From Branchiostoma floridae (taxonomy: Eukaryota > Chordata > Leptocardii > Amphioxiformes > Branchiostomatidae), in contig NC_049992.1 in the NCBI RefSeq assembly GCF_000003815.2, positions 9,572,311 through 9,636,310 of the forward strand: DNA of 64,000 bases. The letters run 5' to 3'. This document shows, piece after piece, positions 57,501 to 64,000 of this stretch. Made by a program: the position numbers and the translations under genes. Each line of letters opens with the position of its first letter. Position 1 is the first letter of the stretch. Below the pieces are notes generated by a model, which was given only the letters and a program-made list of their open reading frames with translations, made no database searches and had not been told where the DNA came from.

Positions 57501-59016
57501 GCGCATTTTCATCGACATCTTCTAGATCCACGTCTTCGTAGTTACTATCAATTTGTTCGTTCATACCGTCCTCTTGTAGACATTCTTTTTCTTCCTTGGC
57601 TTCTTCGTCATCTTTGGTTTCTTCTGCTTTTGTTTCCTGTTGTTCAGCTTCTGTTCCTTCTTTTTCTTTGGCTTCTCTTTGTTCGGCTTCTTCTTCTTCC
57701 TCTCGGCTTGCTTGTTCCTTTTCTTTCTTCATCATAACAGAATTGCGAGGAGGGAGTTCGGGGGCGACACGTTTTAAGCCAGAGCCCACCTCCACTTTTA
57801 CCCCTCCCACAACTACGTGCATACAAGCCTCTCCTCCTTCCTTTCTGCCTGCTTGTTCCTTTTCATTCTCATCTACGGCAGGATGGCGAGGAGGGAGTTC
57901 AGGGGGCGCTTCATGTTTCAAACCGTGACCCAGCATCACGTTTATTCCGCCCAACTCTAGATCTATGTCCTCGTATTTGTGGACTTCGTGTTCTTCTTGC
58001 TTCCTGCCTGTTCGTTCTTCTTTTTCCTCCTTCATGGCGGAATGACGGTGAGGGTGTTCAGGGGGTGCTGTAGGTTTCAAACCGTAACCGTAACCGTAAC
58101 CGTAACCCAGCATCATATCGATATCCTTTCCACACAACTCTGAATCTATGTCAGGATCCTCATATTTATGGCCCTCGTCTTCTTCTTTCTTTCTGCCTGC
58201 TTGTTTCTTTTCTTTCTCCTCCATGACAGGATGGCGAGGAGGGAGTTCAGGGGGCGCTTCATGTTTCAGACCGTGACCCAGCATCACGTTTATTCTGCCC
58301 AACTCTAGATCTATGTCCTCGTATTTGTGGACATCGTGTTCTTCTTGCTTCCTGCCTGCTCGTTTCTTTACTTTCTTCTCCATGGTGGGATGACGAAGAG
58401 GAAGGTCAGGGGGCGCTGCATGTTTCAAACCAGCGCCCAGAACCACGTTTCCACCTCCATACACTAGATCCACATCCTCGTAGGTATGGTGCTCTTCTTC
58501 CTTCGATATGTTTGCTTGTTCCCTTTCCTTCTCCTTCTCTAGCATAGCAGAATTGCGAGGAGGGAGGTCGGGGGCGACACGTTTTAAGCCAGAGCCCACC
58601 TCCACTCTTACCCCTCCCACATCTACGTGCATACAAGCCTCTCCTCCTTCCTTTCTATCTGCTTGTTCCTTTTCTTTCTGGTCCATGACAGGATGGCGAG
58701 GAGGGAGTACAGGGGGCGCTTCGTGTTTCAAACCGTGACCCAGCATCACATCTATTCCACAATTTCCACCCAACTCTAGATCTATCCCCTCGTAATTATA
58801 GCCAGAGTCGCCCTTTTCTTGCTTTCTGTGAGCTCGTTCTTTTTCTTCCTCCATCATTGTGGAATGACGAGGAGGGAGGATAGGGGGCGCTGCATGTTTC
58901 AAACCCGAGCCCAGAACCACGTTTCTACAGCCATACACTTGATCCACGTCCTCATAATTATGGTCCGCTTGTTCGTACACGCGCTCCGGAGACGGTTCTG
59001 TGTTGTTAAATGCCAT
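39105..59016 (-). CDS. Candidate type II membrane lectin receptor (tail repeats, TM, EGF, SUEL, EGF, CTLD, WSC-like, CTLD)
   Basis: All exons lie on the - strand and most extracellular exons are phase 1-1, so they splice without frame change. Order from the N-terminus: cytoplasmic repeat exon 57324-59016, TM exon near 56725-56854, possible stalk exon 55252-55462, seven intact EGF exons (53831 down to 52142), SUEL domain 49811-50092, six EGF exons (46983 down to 45178), CTLD 44303-44508 plus 43783-43975, micro-exon 43611-43634, WSC-like 42813-43109, and a second CTLD 40288-40467 plus 39105-39271. No signal peptide was seen; the TM near residue 580 would act as a signal anchor, placing the repeats in the cytosol and the lectin domains outside. 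The 3' end of the second CTLD was not found. One gene is an inference: two adjoining genes (tail/TM and EGF/lectin) remain possible. Confidence 0.5.
39573..39835. mobile_element. MITE family A, copy 3
   Basis: Inverted ends share TAGTATCAAAGCTGGCAAAG and GAGTGTAGCC.ACCAAGG. A 12-base direct repeat (TTAAGGTCTTTC) occurs at 39561-39572 and 39833-39844; it may be a target duplication, although TTAAGG also ends copy 1. Confidence 0.75.
40288..40467 (-). CDS. C-type lectin domain 2, first half
   Basis: 180 bases, phase 1-1: [32 protein letters not shown] and [10 protein letters not shown]. It joins directly to the WSC-like exon in phase. The donor G|GTGGGC is somewhat weak. Confidence 0.85.
40587..40833. 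mobile_element. MITE-like element with long inverted ends
   Basis: The ends ACCAGACTCCTTAGAG and CTAAGGAGTCTGGT are inverted, as are GGACTTGCTACCGATCC and GGATCGGTAGCAAGTCC. Arms are about 60 bases. It lies upstream of the second CTLD's first exon. Confidence 0.75.
40869..40934. repeat. CA dinucleotide microsatellite
   Basis: About 33 uninterrupted CA units. Confidence 0.98.
41165..42750. repeat. Duplicated intronic segments with G-runs
   Basis: TTGCAGTCTTCGGAACGGGG is followed by T and G runs at 41286 and again at 41450. TCCGCGA.TTTCAACGTT appears at 41334 and 42410. ATATGTTTTA.CG..GAATGG and AAAGTACGT.TCCCAGCCAT recur near 41200-41265 and 42655-42735. These are local duplications in the intron between the WSC-like and second CTLD exons. 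Confidence 0.6.
42813..43109 (-). CDS. WSC-like Cys-rich domain exon
   Basis: 297 bases, phase 1-1: [53 protein letters not shown] and [13 protein letters not shown]. The LGCW...KC...A...G...FGV..GG.C.GSA layout is the WSC-like module common in lancelet and echinoderm extracellular proteins. It is a putative carbohydrate-binding domain and is spliced between two CTLDs. Confidence 0.8.
43611..43634 (-). CDS. 24-base micro-exon linker
   Basis: The acceptor CTTTACAG, 24 bases in phase 1-1 (PGEDCDK) and donor G|GTAATA link the first CTLD to the WSC-like domain. It adds a single cysteine. Confidence 0.55.
43783..43975 (-). CDS. C-type lectin domain 1, second half
   Basis: 193 bases, phase 0 to 1. 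It encodes [29 protein letters not shown] and QWDDQYCD...SFVCQI. The EPN motif with WDD fits a mannose-type calcium site, although WND is the norm. Confidence 0.9.
44248..44300. repeat. GATA/TAGA microsatellite
   Basis: Short TAGATAGA runs; a second AT/GATA-rich run is at 44617-44652. Confidence 0.7.
44303..44508 (-). CDS. C-type lectin domain 1, first half
   Basis: 206 bases, phase 1 to 0. It encodes [36 protein letters not shown] and YWFGMNNLA: the first CTLD helix with its cysteine and the WIGL-like WFGM strand. The donor is GCC|GTAAGT. Confidence 0.9.
45178..45288 (-). CDS. EGF-like exon 13 (intact, divergent)
   Basis: 111 bases, phase 1-1, but starts [20 protein letters not shown] and lacks the calcium-binding DIDEC start. 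It is the most divergent intact copy and adjoins the lectin exons. Confidence 0.85.
45431..45476 (-). pseudogene. EGF exon remnant (3' half only)
   Basis: GTACCTCCTCGCCTGGATGG then ACATGGGCAGAACTGCCAAC is the end of an EGF exon with a frame-breaking deletion and no first half. The donor-like AAG|GTTAAT remains. Confidence 0.7.
45569..45679 (-). CDS. EGF-like exon 12 (intact)
   Basis: 111 bases, phase 1-1, [15 protein letters not shown] and GWRGQNCQK. Confidence 0.85.
45870..45980 (-). CDS. EGF-like exon 11 (intact)
   Basis: 111 bases, phase 1-1, [15 protein letters not shown]; donor AAG|GTAGCT. Confidence 0.85.
46117..46227 (-). CDS. EGF-like exon 10 (intact)
   Basis: 111 bases, phase 1-1, [15 protein letters not shown] and [12 protein letters not shown]. 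Confidence 0.85.
46375..46485 (-). CDS. EGF-like exon 9 (intact)
   Basis: 111 bases, phase 1-1, [15 protein letters not shown] and GWTGKNCQH; donor G|GTAACT. Confidence 0.85.
46659..46765 (-). pseudogene. EGF exon with lost acceptor and frameshift
   Basis: It aligns to the intact EGF exons over its whole length but carries 2- and 3-base deletions, and the acceptor CACAG has become CACGG. It is unlikely to be spliced in. Confidence 0.8.
46873..46983 (-). CDS. EGF-like exon 8 (intact)
   Basis: 111 bases, phase 1-1, [15 protein letters not shown]. Glu of DIDEC is changed to Gly. Confidence 0.8.
47242..47355 (-). mobile_element. Tiny 5'-truncated retrotransposon end with 12-bp target duplication
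   Basis: The reverse strand encodes [35 protein letters not shown] and a stop at 47247-47249, the typical last residues of a LINE-type polyprotein, followed by a short ATG repeat tail. The exact 12-base repeat ATTTTACGATAT at 47230-47241 and 47356-47367 flanks it. Confidence 0.75.
47420..48434 (-). mobile_element. 5'-truncated non-LTR retrotransposon, reverse-transcriptase C-terminal part
   Basis: A 236-codon frame at 47660-48370 begins [20 protein letters not shown] and contains [35 protein letters not shown] and a Cys/His knuckle ([17 protein letters not shown]). This is the usual C-terminal region after the polymerase in LINE proteins. The reverse strand has AATAAAG and a run of about 20 A at the 3' end. 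TTGAGCTT occurs at 47412-47419 and 48435-48442, a possible target duplication. It is a dead partial copy in the intron between the SUEL and second EGF block. Confidence 0.85.
48451..48511. repeat. GT dinucleotide microsatellite
   Basis: About 30 uninterrupted GT units beside the retrotransposon 5' junction. Confidence 0.98.
48560..48690. repeat. Dispersed repeat, copy 2 of 3
   Basis: Contains GATATTTGGTAGGTGGGTAG, AAACGAAGGTCAAGTTCGAT and TGGACATGCTGTGGTGGTG, shared with 50213-50370 and, more weakly, 2823-2945. Confidence 0.75.
48780..49500. repeat. Tandem array, period about 254-269 bp, nearly three copies
   Basis: GAGGAAATTTTATAAATC recurs near 48820, 49090 and 49345. Each is followed by CATGATAGGACTTTCAAACT, a TTAATTATGCAAATGACGAC block and (in two copies) GTTGACGGATCGTCATGATT. 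Non-coding, AT-rich. Confidence 0.85.
49811..50092 (-). CDS. SUEL-type (galactose/rhamnose-binding) lectin domain exon
   Basis: 282 bases, phase 1-1, between TGTTGCAG and G|GTAAAT. About 94 residues: [20 protein letters not shown], then [30 protein letters not shown] and YLEVNYTC. Cysteine spacing and the CEG...LxISC and YLxVxYxC motifs are diagnostic of the SUEL/Gal_Lectin fold, which binds galactose or rhamnose on extracellular glycans. It sits between the two intact EGF blocks and can be spliced in or out without frame change. Confidence 0.9.
50213..50370. repeat. Dispersed repeat, copy 3 of 3
   Basis: Carries the same ordered blocks as 48560-48690, with an added duplicated GGAACTTTAA. 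It lies just upstream (gene sense) of the SUEL exon. Confidence 0.75.
50939..51178. repeat. Tandem duplication, 120-bp unit, two copies
   Basis: GACTGTCCAGTTATCTAGGA starts at 50950 and again at 51070. The two units are about 95 percent identical by eye. Confidence 0.9.
51462..51567 (-). pseudogene. EGF exon with in-frame stop
   Basis: The acceptor CACACAG and start DIDECAS are kept, but a TAA follows within ten codons and the middle is degraded. Confidence 0.75.
51645..51712 (-). pseudogene. EGF exon, second half only
   Basis: Encodes [10 protein letters not shown]...GWTGQNCQQ with a good donor G|GTGAGT, but the first half is missing and the upstream sequence is unrelated. Confidence 0.75.
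51753..51797 (-). pseudogene. Internally deleted 45-base EGF mini-exon, still in phase
   Basis: The acceptor [22 protein letters not shown] and donor G|GTGAGT are all intact. The middle 66 bases of the EGF exon are gone, leaving 45 bases in phase 1-1. It has only two cysteines and cannot fold as EGF, but it could be spliced without frameshift. Confidence 0.65.
51951..52054 (-). pseudogene. EGF exon with deletions
   Basis: Starts DINECVGN, loses bases in the first loop and shifts frame; the donor has decayed to AAGTTGAG. Confidence 0.75.
52142..52252 (-). CDS. EGF-like exon 7 (intact)
   Basis: 111 bases, phase 1-1, [15 protein letters not shown]. The usual GWTG is GRTG here. Confidence 0.85.
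52433..52543 (-). CDS. EGF-like exon 6 (intact)
   Basis: 111 bases, phase 1-1, [15 protein letters not shown]; donor AAG|GTGAAC. Confidence 0.85.
52651..52761 (-). CDS. EGF-like exon 5 (intact)
   Basis: 111 bases, phase 1-1, [15 protein letters not shown] and [14 protein letters not shown]. Confidence 0.85.
52945..53055 (-). CDS. EGF-like exon 4 (intact)
   Basis: 111 bases, phase 1-1, [15 protein letters not shown] and GWTGKNCQQ. Its surrounding intron is nearly the same as that of exons 1 and 5, showing recent duplication. Confidence 0.85.
53240..53350 (-). CDS. EGF-like exon 3 (intact)
   Basis: 111 bases, phase 1-1, [17 protein letters not shown] and GWTGKSCQQ. Confidence 0.85.
53483..53593 (-). 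CDS. EGF-like exon 2 (intact)
   Basis: 111 bases, phase 1-1, [15 protein letters not shown], six cysteines, calcium-binding-type start. Confidence 0.85.
53721..53831 (-). CDS. EGF-like exon 1 (intact)
   Basis: 111 bases, phase 1-1, DIDQC...[17 protein letters not shown] pattern with six cysteines and GWTGQNC. It uses a TAG acceptor. Confidence 0.85.
54034..54061 (-). pseudogene. EGF exon end, broken near a transposon
   Basis: Only the last 28 bases (GWTGQNCQQ) and donor of an EGF exon remain. About 24 bases of AT-rich sequence separate it from the terminal-inverted-repeat element starting at 54085. The missing part is not present beyond the element. Confidence 0.75.
54085..55148. mobile_element. 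1.06-kb DNA transposon with 28-bp terminal inverted repeats
   Basis: The terminal repeats 54085-54112 and 55121-55148 are exact reverse complements (ATATAACGGGGGCCGCCCTA continuing AGATGCCC). TATA at both borders could be a 4-bp target duplication absorbed into the repeats. The left end has a second GCCCTAAGATGCCC just inside. The interior has no recognisable transposase; short reverse frames carry scattered CxxC motifs only. It is probably a non-autonomous element; superfamily not assigned. Confidence 0.85.
55252..55462 (-). CDS. Possible stalk exon, reading frame uncertain
   Basis: With the strong acceptor CTGTTTGTAG and donor ACTG|GTATGT the exon is phase 0 to 1, matching the EGF exons downstream. 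It would encode a Ser/Thr-rich segment with NSS and NST glycosylation sites. A second frame, using a weaker acceptor (GAATGAAG, exon from 55450), reads [20 protein letters not shown] and onward to a stop at 55212; that would make a short separate type II protein. Confidence 0.4.
55977..56415. mobile_element. Element with short inverted ends and internal AATCTNGAGATT array
   Basis: The ends ATCATAATAACC...AGTCTTCACACTTCGTT and ATTAATGAGGTGTGAAGACC...TAATTATGAT are roughly inverted and match the inner motif of the hairpin at 5405-5727. Between them is an array of degenerate units of about 21 bases containing AATCTCGAGATT or AATCTTGAGAT, most regular at 56270-56375. Confidence 0.65.
56725..56854 (-). 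CDS. Transmembrane exon
   Basis: The acceptor ATTTTAG and 2-base start fit the previous exon and give [14 protein letters not shown], then a hydrophobic helix ([17 protein letters not shown]) and TAGMLSTHL. Lys and Arg on the N-side against few charges after it fit a type II orientation. Two donors are possible: CTG|GTACCT (exon low end 56736, phase 0) or GAGG|GTATTC (56725, phase 2). Confidence 0.7.
57324..59016 (-). CDS. Cytoplasmic tail exon with eight YED/PxLPPR repeats
   Basis: ATG at 59016 opens 564 codons plus one base to donor AAAG|GTATGT. Eight repeats of about 49-63 residues span roughly residues 20-440. The typical unit is an acidic tyrosine motif (YEDVD, YEDID), then GLKH.APP.LPPRH, then a basic/acidic EKE linker. 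Two repeats (about 128-176 and 398-440) have CMHV in place of the tyrosine motif. A degenerate ninth unit (NYEDVD) follows an E/K-rich stretch near residue 495. PxxPxR segments fit class II SH3 ligands and YEDV/YEDI fit SH2-type sites; this is inference. One unit has an in-frame GYGYGYG expansion. Neighbouring exon B supplies the transmembrane helix. Confidence 0.85.
58081..58107. repeat. Coding hexanucleotide CCGTAA repeat
   Basis: Four tandem CCGTAA units on the + strand encode GYGYGYGYG on the coding strand within repeat 6 of the cytoplasmic tail. Confidence 0.9.
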
Positions 59017-60235
59017 TTCTTCCTATATGTATTAGAAGAGACGCAAAATCTTAACCATGTTATGAAGAAAAAATCCTTTGGCCATGTATAATCAAAAAGT
59101 TACTTAATATTGATATTTTCGATGTTTGTACATAGCACGGTACGTGGTATTATGCCAATATGTTTTTGTCTAAGATCTAAAACAAGTGCATAATTTCAAC
59201 CCACTTAAGATTTTGCTTCCAATTCCAAGCGGCCAAATCTACAGGATAATGATGAGCAAAATCTTTCCATTTTGGTCAATTTCTAATTTTCTTTGGCCCG
59301 CTCAATGAACAATACCCTTCCAGACTGATTTATAGCTTATGCATATTAGTTAACATTGCATCAGATTTCTTATACATATGAGTTAGAATAACATCAGAAT
59401 TTTTATACATATGAGTTACACACAACATTGCATCAGAATTATTTTATATATGATATAACATTACATCAGAATTCTTACTCATAAGACTTCAATATGTCAG
59501 GTTTTGTCATGTTTTTTCTTTATTCGTTAATGCGCTTATTCTGAACCTTTAAGATGCACTCTCACTGCATTTGCGTCAAGCTTGCGTCACTACACTAAAC
59601 TGAACTCGAGATTAAATGCTAAAATGTTGTTATGTTATACGCAGAATGTTTATTCAAGGTATTACTAGACTCATTTTGAATTTCCGTAGACTGGGAGGAA
59701 TGAAGGATTGAAGCACAACTATTGTCAACTAAAAAAGGCTAATAATTCTGCAAAGTTCCGCTCTCTCTGTCTATGAAAAATGAACCTAATTATAGATTTT
59801 GACCAACACTGAGTCGGGCCGGGATCGGCTGGCGCGACTGCTGGGAACAAAAATTGTTACAACAGCAATTCCATCGTCCGACTCAGGTATTCGAATTTTC
59901 GACCGCGCCGCACTCGTCGTGTGCAGAGTATGTTCGAATTATTCAAAGCCTGTGTGATAAAACTTCGAAGCATGTGTGATATGTCTTTTTATCAACCGGT
60001 CTGAAACACCTGTATCGAACGTTATCGCGGCCCAGGATGAAACTACTACATCAAATGCATTGGCACATTGTCCTTGTCAGAAGCAAATAGAAAACAGAGT
60101 CCATGAGTGCGCTTTTTAACATTATGGAATCAGTGATAAATCGGTAATTCTTTCCAACCCAAATAATTTTACTTCCCATCATTAGCCTAGAGAGAAAGAC
60201 AAATCCCCTTTTCCCACAGGGTACGAGCCCATGCA

Positions 60236-60238
<3 letters not shown>

Positions 60239-60269
<31 letters not shown>
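60239..60269. repeat. GT dinucleotide microsatellite
   Basis: About 15 GT units followed by a GC-rich alternation. Confidence 0.95.
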
Positions 60270-60272
<3 letters not shown>

Positions 60273-60401
60273 CTGCGAGCGCGCGTGTGTGAGAAATTTA
60301 TAACCAAGGCGACTGTACATACCTCAGCTCAGTTTCTTCCCATGTTGCCCAATGGAGTGTGTTCAGCCCCGACTCCTCAACAAACTGATGCAAATCGGCT
60401 C

Positions 60402-60641
60402 TGCCTGCTTGATATATAGATAATTTATATTACAGAGAAAATATAGGCCTGTTTAAGGGCAAATAAACAGCTTGTTTTTTCAACAAAAACGGACTAATCA
60501 CGAAGCACGTGAAAAATGAATTCCCACCTACCCAGTGTAGTGCTTTCTAATTAGTCTGGTTTCGTGGAAAACAAGCTGTTTACTCGACCTTAAATGGGGT
60601 TATTTTCTCTGTAAAATGAATTATCAATATCTTGCTTGCAG
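60402..60641. mobile_element. MITE-like element with inverted arms of about 90 bp
   Basis: The left arm (GCTTGATATATAGATAATTT, ATTACAGAGAAAATA, TAAACAGCTTGTTTT) is mirrored on the right (AAAACAAGCTGTTTA, TATTTTCTCTGTAAAA, TTATCAATATCTTGC). The interior is about 60 bases and non-coding. Confidence 0.8.
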
Positions 60642-62495
60642 GGCCCATTTGCAACAGTTTGCTGAGTAATATTAAAATTGCAATATGCTATGTAAGCACT
60701 TAAATAAAAACGTGCAAGGAGAGATAGAATGACAGGCAATCTCTTATTCTCCTGGATTCCAGTCACTACTGTGACATGTACACTCGCTTTTGTAACATTT
60801 AGTCTTGCAACAATCTCACTTGTGTCTTCAACATGATAGGTATGTGTTACACATGCCGCTTATAACAAATTTACATTAATAACCGGGATGCTTGAAAAAA
60901 TCAACTTTAGTAATACATAACCTTGTACCAACCTACCTAATTTTACCTATCAATGGAGGGGGAGGGGGCTTGGACTTACGCTCTTAGAAAAAAAATTGTT
61001 CTGTTTTTTTGGTATGTATTTTACTTTCAATATATAAAATAAAAGTTATTGATCAGATTTGCATTTTTCTATTACTTTAAGTATTAAAATGATACAGTAT
61101 TATTTGAGAAACAGTCAACAGTAAGACAAAGGTAGCTTCCTGTGGTCAAACAGCGAATTAACCCCGAATTTTCATGAAGGAACTAAGATTATCGTTACTG
61201 CAACGATGTGTCCATCGTTCTAGTTTCTTTCTATACATGGAACAGAAGACATCTGTCTGTCAGATATAAGTGACTGTTTTATAAGGAAACAAAAAAATAG
61301 AAATGTATGCGTAAAATAATGCCTACGACTATTCTCATGTGTAGTTTGATGTCTTTCATATCATACTTTTCGTTCCAAACGCTGCCCGACCGGGCCCCGG
61401 TTTGGAAAAGTGACGTATGCCAAATACGTGCTGGGGTATTGTACTAAACATGCAGCTCTCCCAAACACAGAGTCGCCGATTTACGCCCCCAGCCGATAGG
61501 ACAAATGCACGCCCTCGAGAATCATGCCCAAGCGGGGATACACGGAATTTTACCGATATTTCTAATCAGAATGGTCTCTTCTACGACGGTGTCCTTACTT
61601 GCCTTTACATCCCAACAAAGTGAATTATTCATAAAACGCACTGGCGACTGCTTAATGTAAATTTGGAATACTTTCGGCGATGACAGTAACCCAGGTGTCC
61701 ACTCAAACTCAACAATTACTCAATCTTTTTCCAATGTGCTTAAATTGTAAATTGCTGTTTGATGTGTGTACACATGACAAACAAGAGCAGAGTATGCAAA
61801 CAGCGCAGTGTGGCCAAAATATGGTTCTTTGGCTATCTTATAATTCTAATATACGTATTTACGGTGAATGAGATGAATACCCAAAATCCCGTTTAGTACA
61901 GGTTGTATCGCCTATAATCGTCGATCGTGTCATTCTTTTTTGTTTCCAAGTGCGTTTCCCTCAAGATTCTGATGGAACGGTTGTCTGCACTCTCACGTTG
62001 TCTGCAGGGTTACATCATTTTTTCACCCACACCCTCTCTGCTAGGTATATCTAGCACTCTAGATCCGTGCCCTAGATAACAACTCAATACTTCTATGGCT
62101 ACGGCTTCAAAAAGGCTATGGAACTACCTTCAACTGATCAAGCTTCTTGTTCTGTGTACTAGTATGTGATACTGTTAAAATAAGTTATCAACTCGAGTGC
62201 AGTGCCGCATTGTCAATGTCTGTCTAAAACAAAACAAAAATCTGAGGCAGGGTATGCGGAGGAAAGGAAGTGAGCAAATTCATTTACATCTTGTCCACCC
62301 CATTCCAAAATGGACGAATCCATACTGACGTACTAAAAAAAACGTCATAAGTTCGAGCCATAGTATACTTTTGACTCGACTGGAGAGTGTGTCTAGTGGA
62401 AATTTATTGTATGCTTAGCTTATAGCTGGCCGTAACCAGTAAGCAAAATCTGTCAGCTAGTTCTGTGTTGATAGTAAATGATTTGGCAGATTATG

Positions 62496-62885
62496 CTAGA
62501 TGCTTCCGTCGCCAAGAAGTCCGCAAACTACTGAACAAGATAAGAAGTTGATAACGCCTGAGTGAACAAACGATGTTATCAGAATACGAGGCAATGTCCA
62601 CTGGATGCCATTTACATACAGCATAGCATTTGAAGATGATGTTGGTGAAAGAGTTCTCAAAACATTTGTGTTTTGCGATATTTTATACTTATTGAAGATC
62701 GGAACATCTTTTTTTGCACCGTGAACCTCTTTTCCTGCGGTGTGCCCTTCAAAGACTGACCGTGACATATACTGAGCTTCAGAGCGGTCATCGCGAACCA
62801 GTACCATTGTACATGTTGATGCACAGGTCAAAACAACGAGGAAAAGGTGAGGGTCACAGCAATTAAAAAGTGCAATTTCATGCAT
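62496..62885 (-). CDS. Hypothetical 129-residue protein, weak support
   Basis: An open frame from ATG at 62885 has a hydrophobic, Cys-containing start (LFLVVLTCASTCTMVL) that could be a signal peptide. A charged middle and a second hydrophobic stretch follow. No family, intron signal or conserved motif was recognised, and the GC content is like the surrounding non-coding sequence. It may be chance. Confidence 0.2.
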   Translation of the reverse strand: MHEIALFNCCDPHLFLVVLTCASTCTMVLVRDDRSEAQYMSRSVFEGHTAGKEVHGAKKDVPIFNKYKISQNTNVLRTLSPTSSSNAMLYVNGIQWTLPRILITSFVHSGVINFLSCSVVCGLLGDGSI

Positions 62886-64000
62886 TTTACTATCATTATC
62901 AATACTCGGACTGGCAGTAAAAAATCATGCATACGTTTCTTTGTGAACTTCAAGTACTTTTTGATATCGTTATGGTGTCTGTCGTATGTGTGTTCAATTG
63001 CCATACTCTTTCCGAAATGCTCACTGCTAAAGAGATAATCCTAATGCTTTTTAAGGTCTATGGCATGATTCGGCTGTGTCAAACAACAGCAACGTCAAGT
63101 TCAAAACGCTAAAAGGGCCTAAAAATGCATACAAGACAAGACTGCTCCCGAATCTCTTTAGAGTTTTTTTTTTAAATTTATAATATGCCATACTTATAAA
63201 TACGGTAATATATCGCATTTATAAGGGAAATGGTCAAGTAGCAAAAACAAGGAAATTTATACCATGTGCACGTGCTACTCAGAACAACTTTTCTTCCCTT
63301 ACACACAAAAAATGCCGGTGCTCTTACTAATGGTTTCATTTAAGACATAATGTCACTAAAATGCATTGCAAATATTTGAAGAGCGAGGAAATCTTAAAGA
63401 GATGGAGGTTTTGTGATTCGCCTTTTTTGGTTGTTAAGTACTTCGTTGTTGCTCCAGATGTCTTTTCGCAGGACACAGGACGTTTATATTCCTTGTATAT
63501 ACTGTACAGTTTTCCAATTCTAGTCTGTTACCGTAGCTACAGTTTGCGCTTTTTGGCATGCAAATTGGCCCAATGTCGCAGCTTTTGACACTTTGAATAC
63601 CATGCAAAAATTCTACCATAATGTTCTATCAGATGCTAATACGTCATCTCTGGTCTTTAGAAATGAGGACATGTTTCATAACACTTCTCTCTATGTCAGG
63701 TTACTGATATAAATCTTGCAGTCTTAAATCTCGAACAACAGCAGGTCGCTTACACAATCAAGGCCGACCTAGCATGAAAGCAACCGACAAAACACAGGGA
63801 TTGACATCTAAATTAAAAGCATTGTATACCCCTTAAAGTGACAGGGCAAACAACGTTGTATAACTGACAAATTGGAGATAAAATATTACACGTATTCACC
63901 TGTGCTGAACCTCCATACGGCACGTTTCTATCGCTAAAACCGCGGAAGTTTTATGGCTGTCATTATGGTTAATAACATCGGAAACCAACACGCTACACAG

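Larger units (their letters stand above)
59017..64000. other. Gene-free stretch upstream of the tail exon
   Basis: No domain-bearing frame was recognised. It should contain the promoter and 5' UTR of the receptor gene, but no distinctive site was picked out. It holds a MITE-like element (60402-60641) and a GT microsatellite (60239-60269). A segment at 61345-61420 shares GTCTTTCATATCAT and nearby blocks with 40030-40090. Confidence 0.4.

Noticed and set aside
57474-58738. Leu/Phe/Ser-rich + strand frames opposite the tail repeats
   Set aside because: They mirror the repetitive tail exon on the other strand and share its period. The - strand has one start, one donor and consistent phase.

Overview
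The window looks like chordate genomic DNA, most likely a lancelet (Branchiostoma). This is inferred from compact multi-exon genes with GT-AG introns, strings of phase 1-1 EGF exons shuffled with C-type lectin, SUEL and WSC-like domains, abundant small inverted-repeat elements, and 5'-truncated non-LTR retrotransposons. A 100-base run of N at 31414-31513 marks an assembly gap. No rRNA, convincing tRNA, operon or CRISPR array was seen.

Layout: (1) 1-4.8 kb holds the last two exons of an unrecognised Ser/Lys-rich protein on the + strand. (2) 6.85-8.36 kb holds a two-exon class A GPCR on the - strand, with a truncated copy of its first exon just upstream. (3) 10.1-22.3 kb holds a ten-exon - strand gene whose phases join into a 1,031-residue protein with two PH domains and a coiled-coil tail, AFAP-like in layout. 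(4) 22.4-31 kb is gene-poor with several inverted-repeat elements. (5) 31.5-34.8 kb holds a - strand SLC25 mitochondrial carrier interrupted by the gap. (6) 39.1-59.0 kb is the most striking part. A set of phase-compatible - strand exons reads, from 59 kb downwards, as a 564-residue tail of YED(V/I)D/PxLPPR repeats, one transmembrane segment, a possible stalk, EGF repeats, a SUEL lectin domain, more EGF repeats, a C-type lectin domain, a WSC-like Cys-rich domain and a second C-type lectin domain. Read as one gene this is a type II lectin receptor with a repetitive signalling-type tail. (7) 59-64 kb has no recognisable gene.

The EGF array shows birth and death of exons: 13 intact 111-base exons lie among seven decayed, truncated or internally deleted ones. 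A 1.06-kb element with 28-bp terminal inverted repeats abuts the broken outermost EGF exon. Retrotransposon ends, MITE-like hairpins and tandem duplications fill the introns.

Exon borders were read by eye from splice consensus and phase. Gene joins, especially across the transmembrane and stalk exons and into the end of the second lectin domain, are inferences that transcript data would settle.
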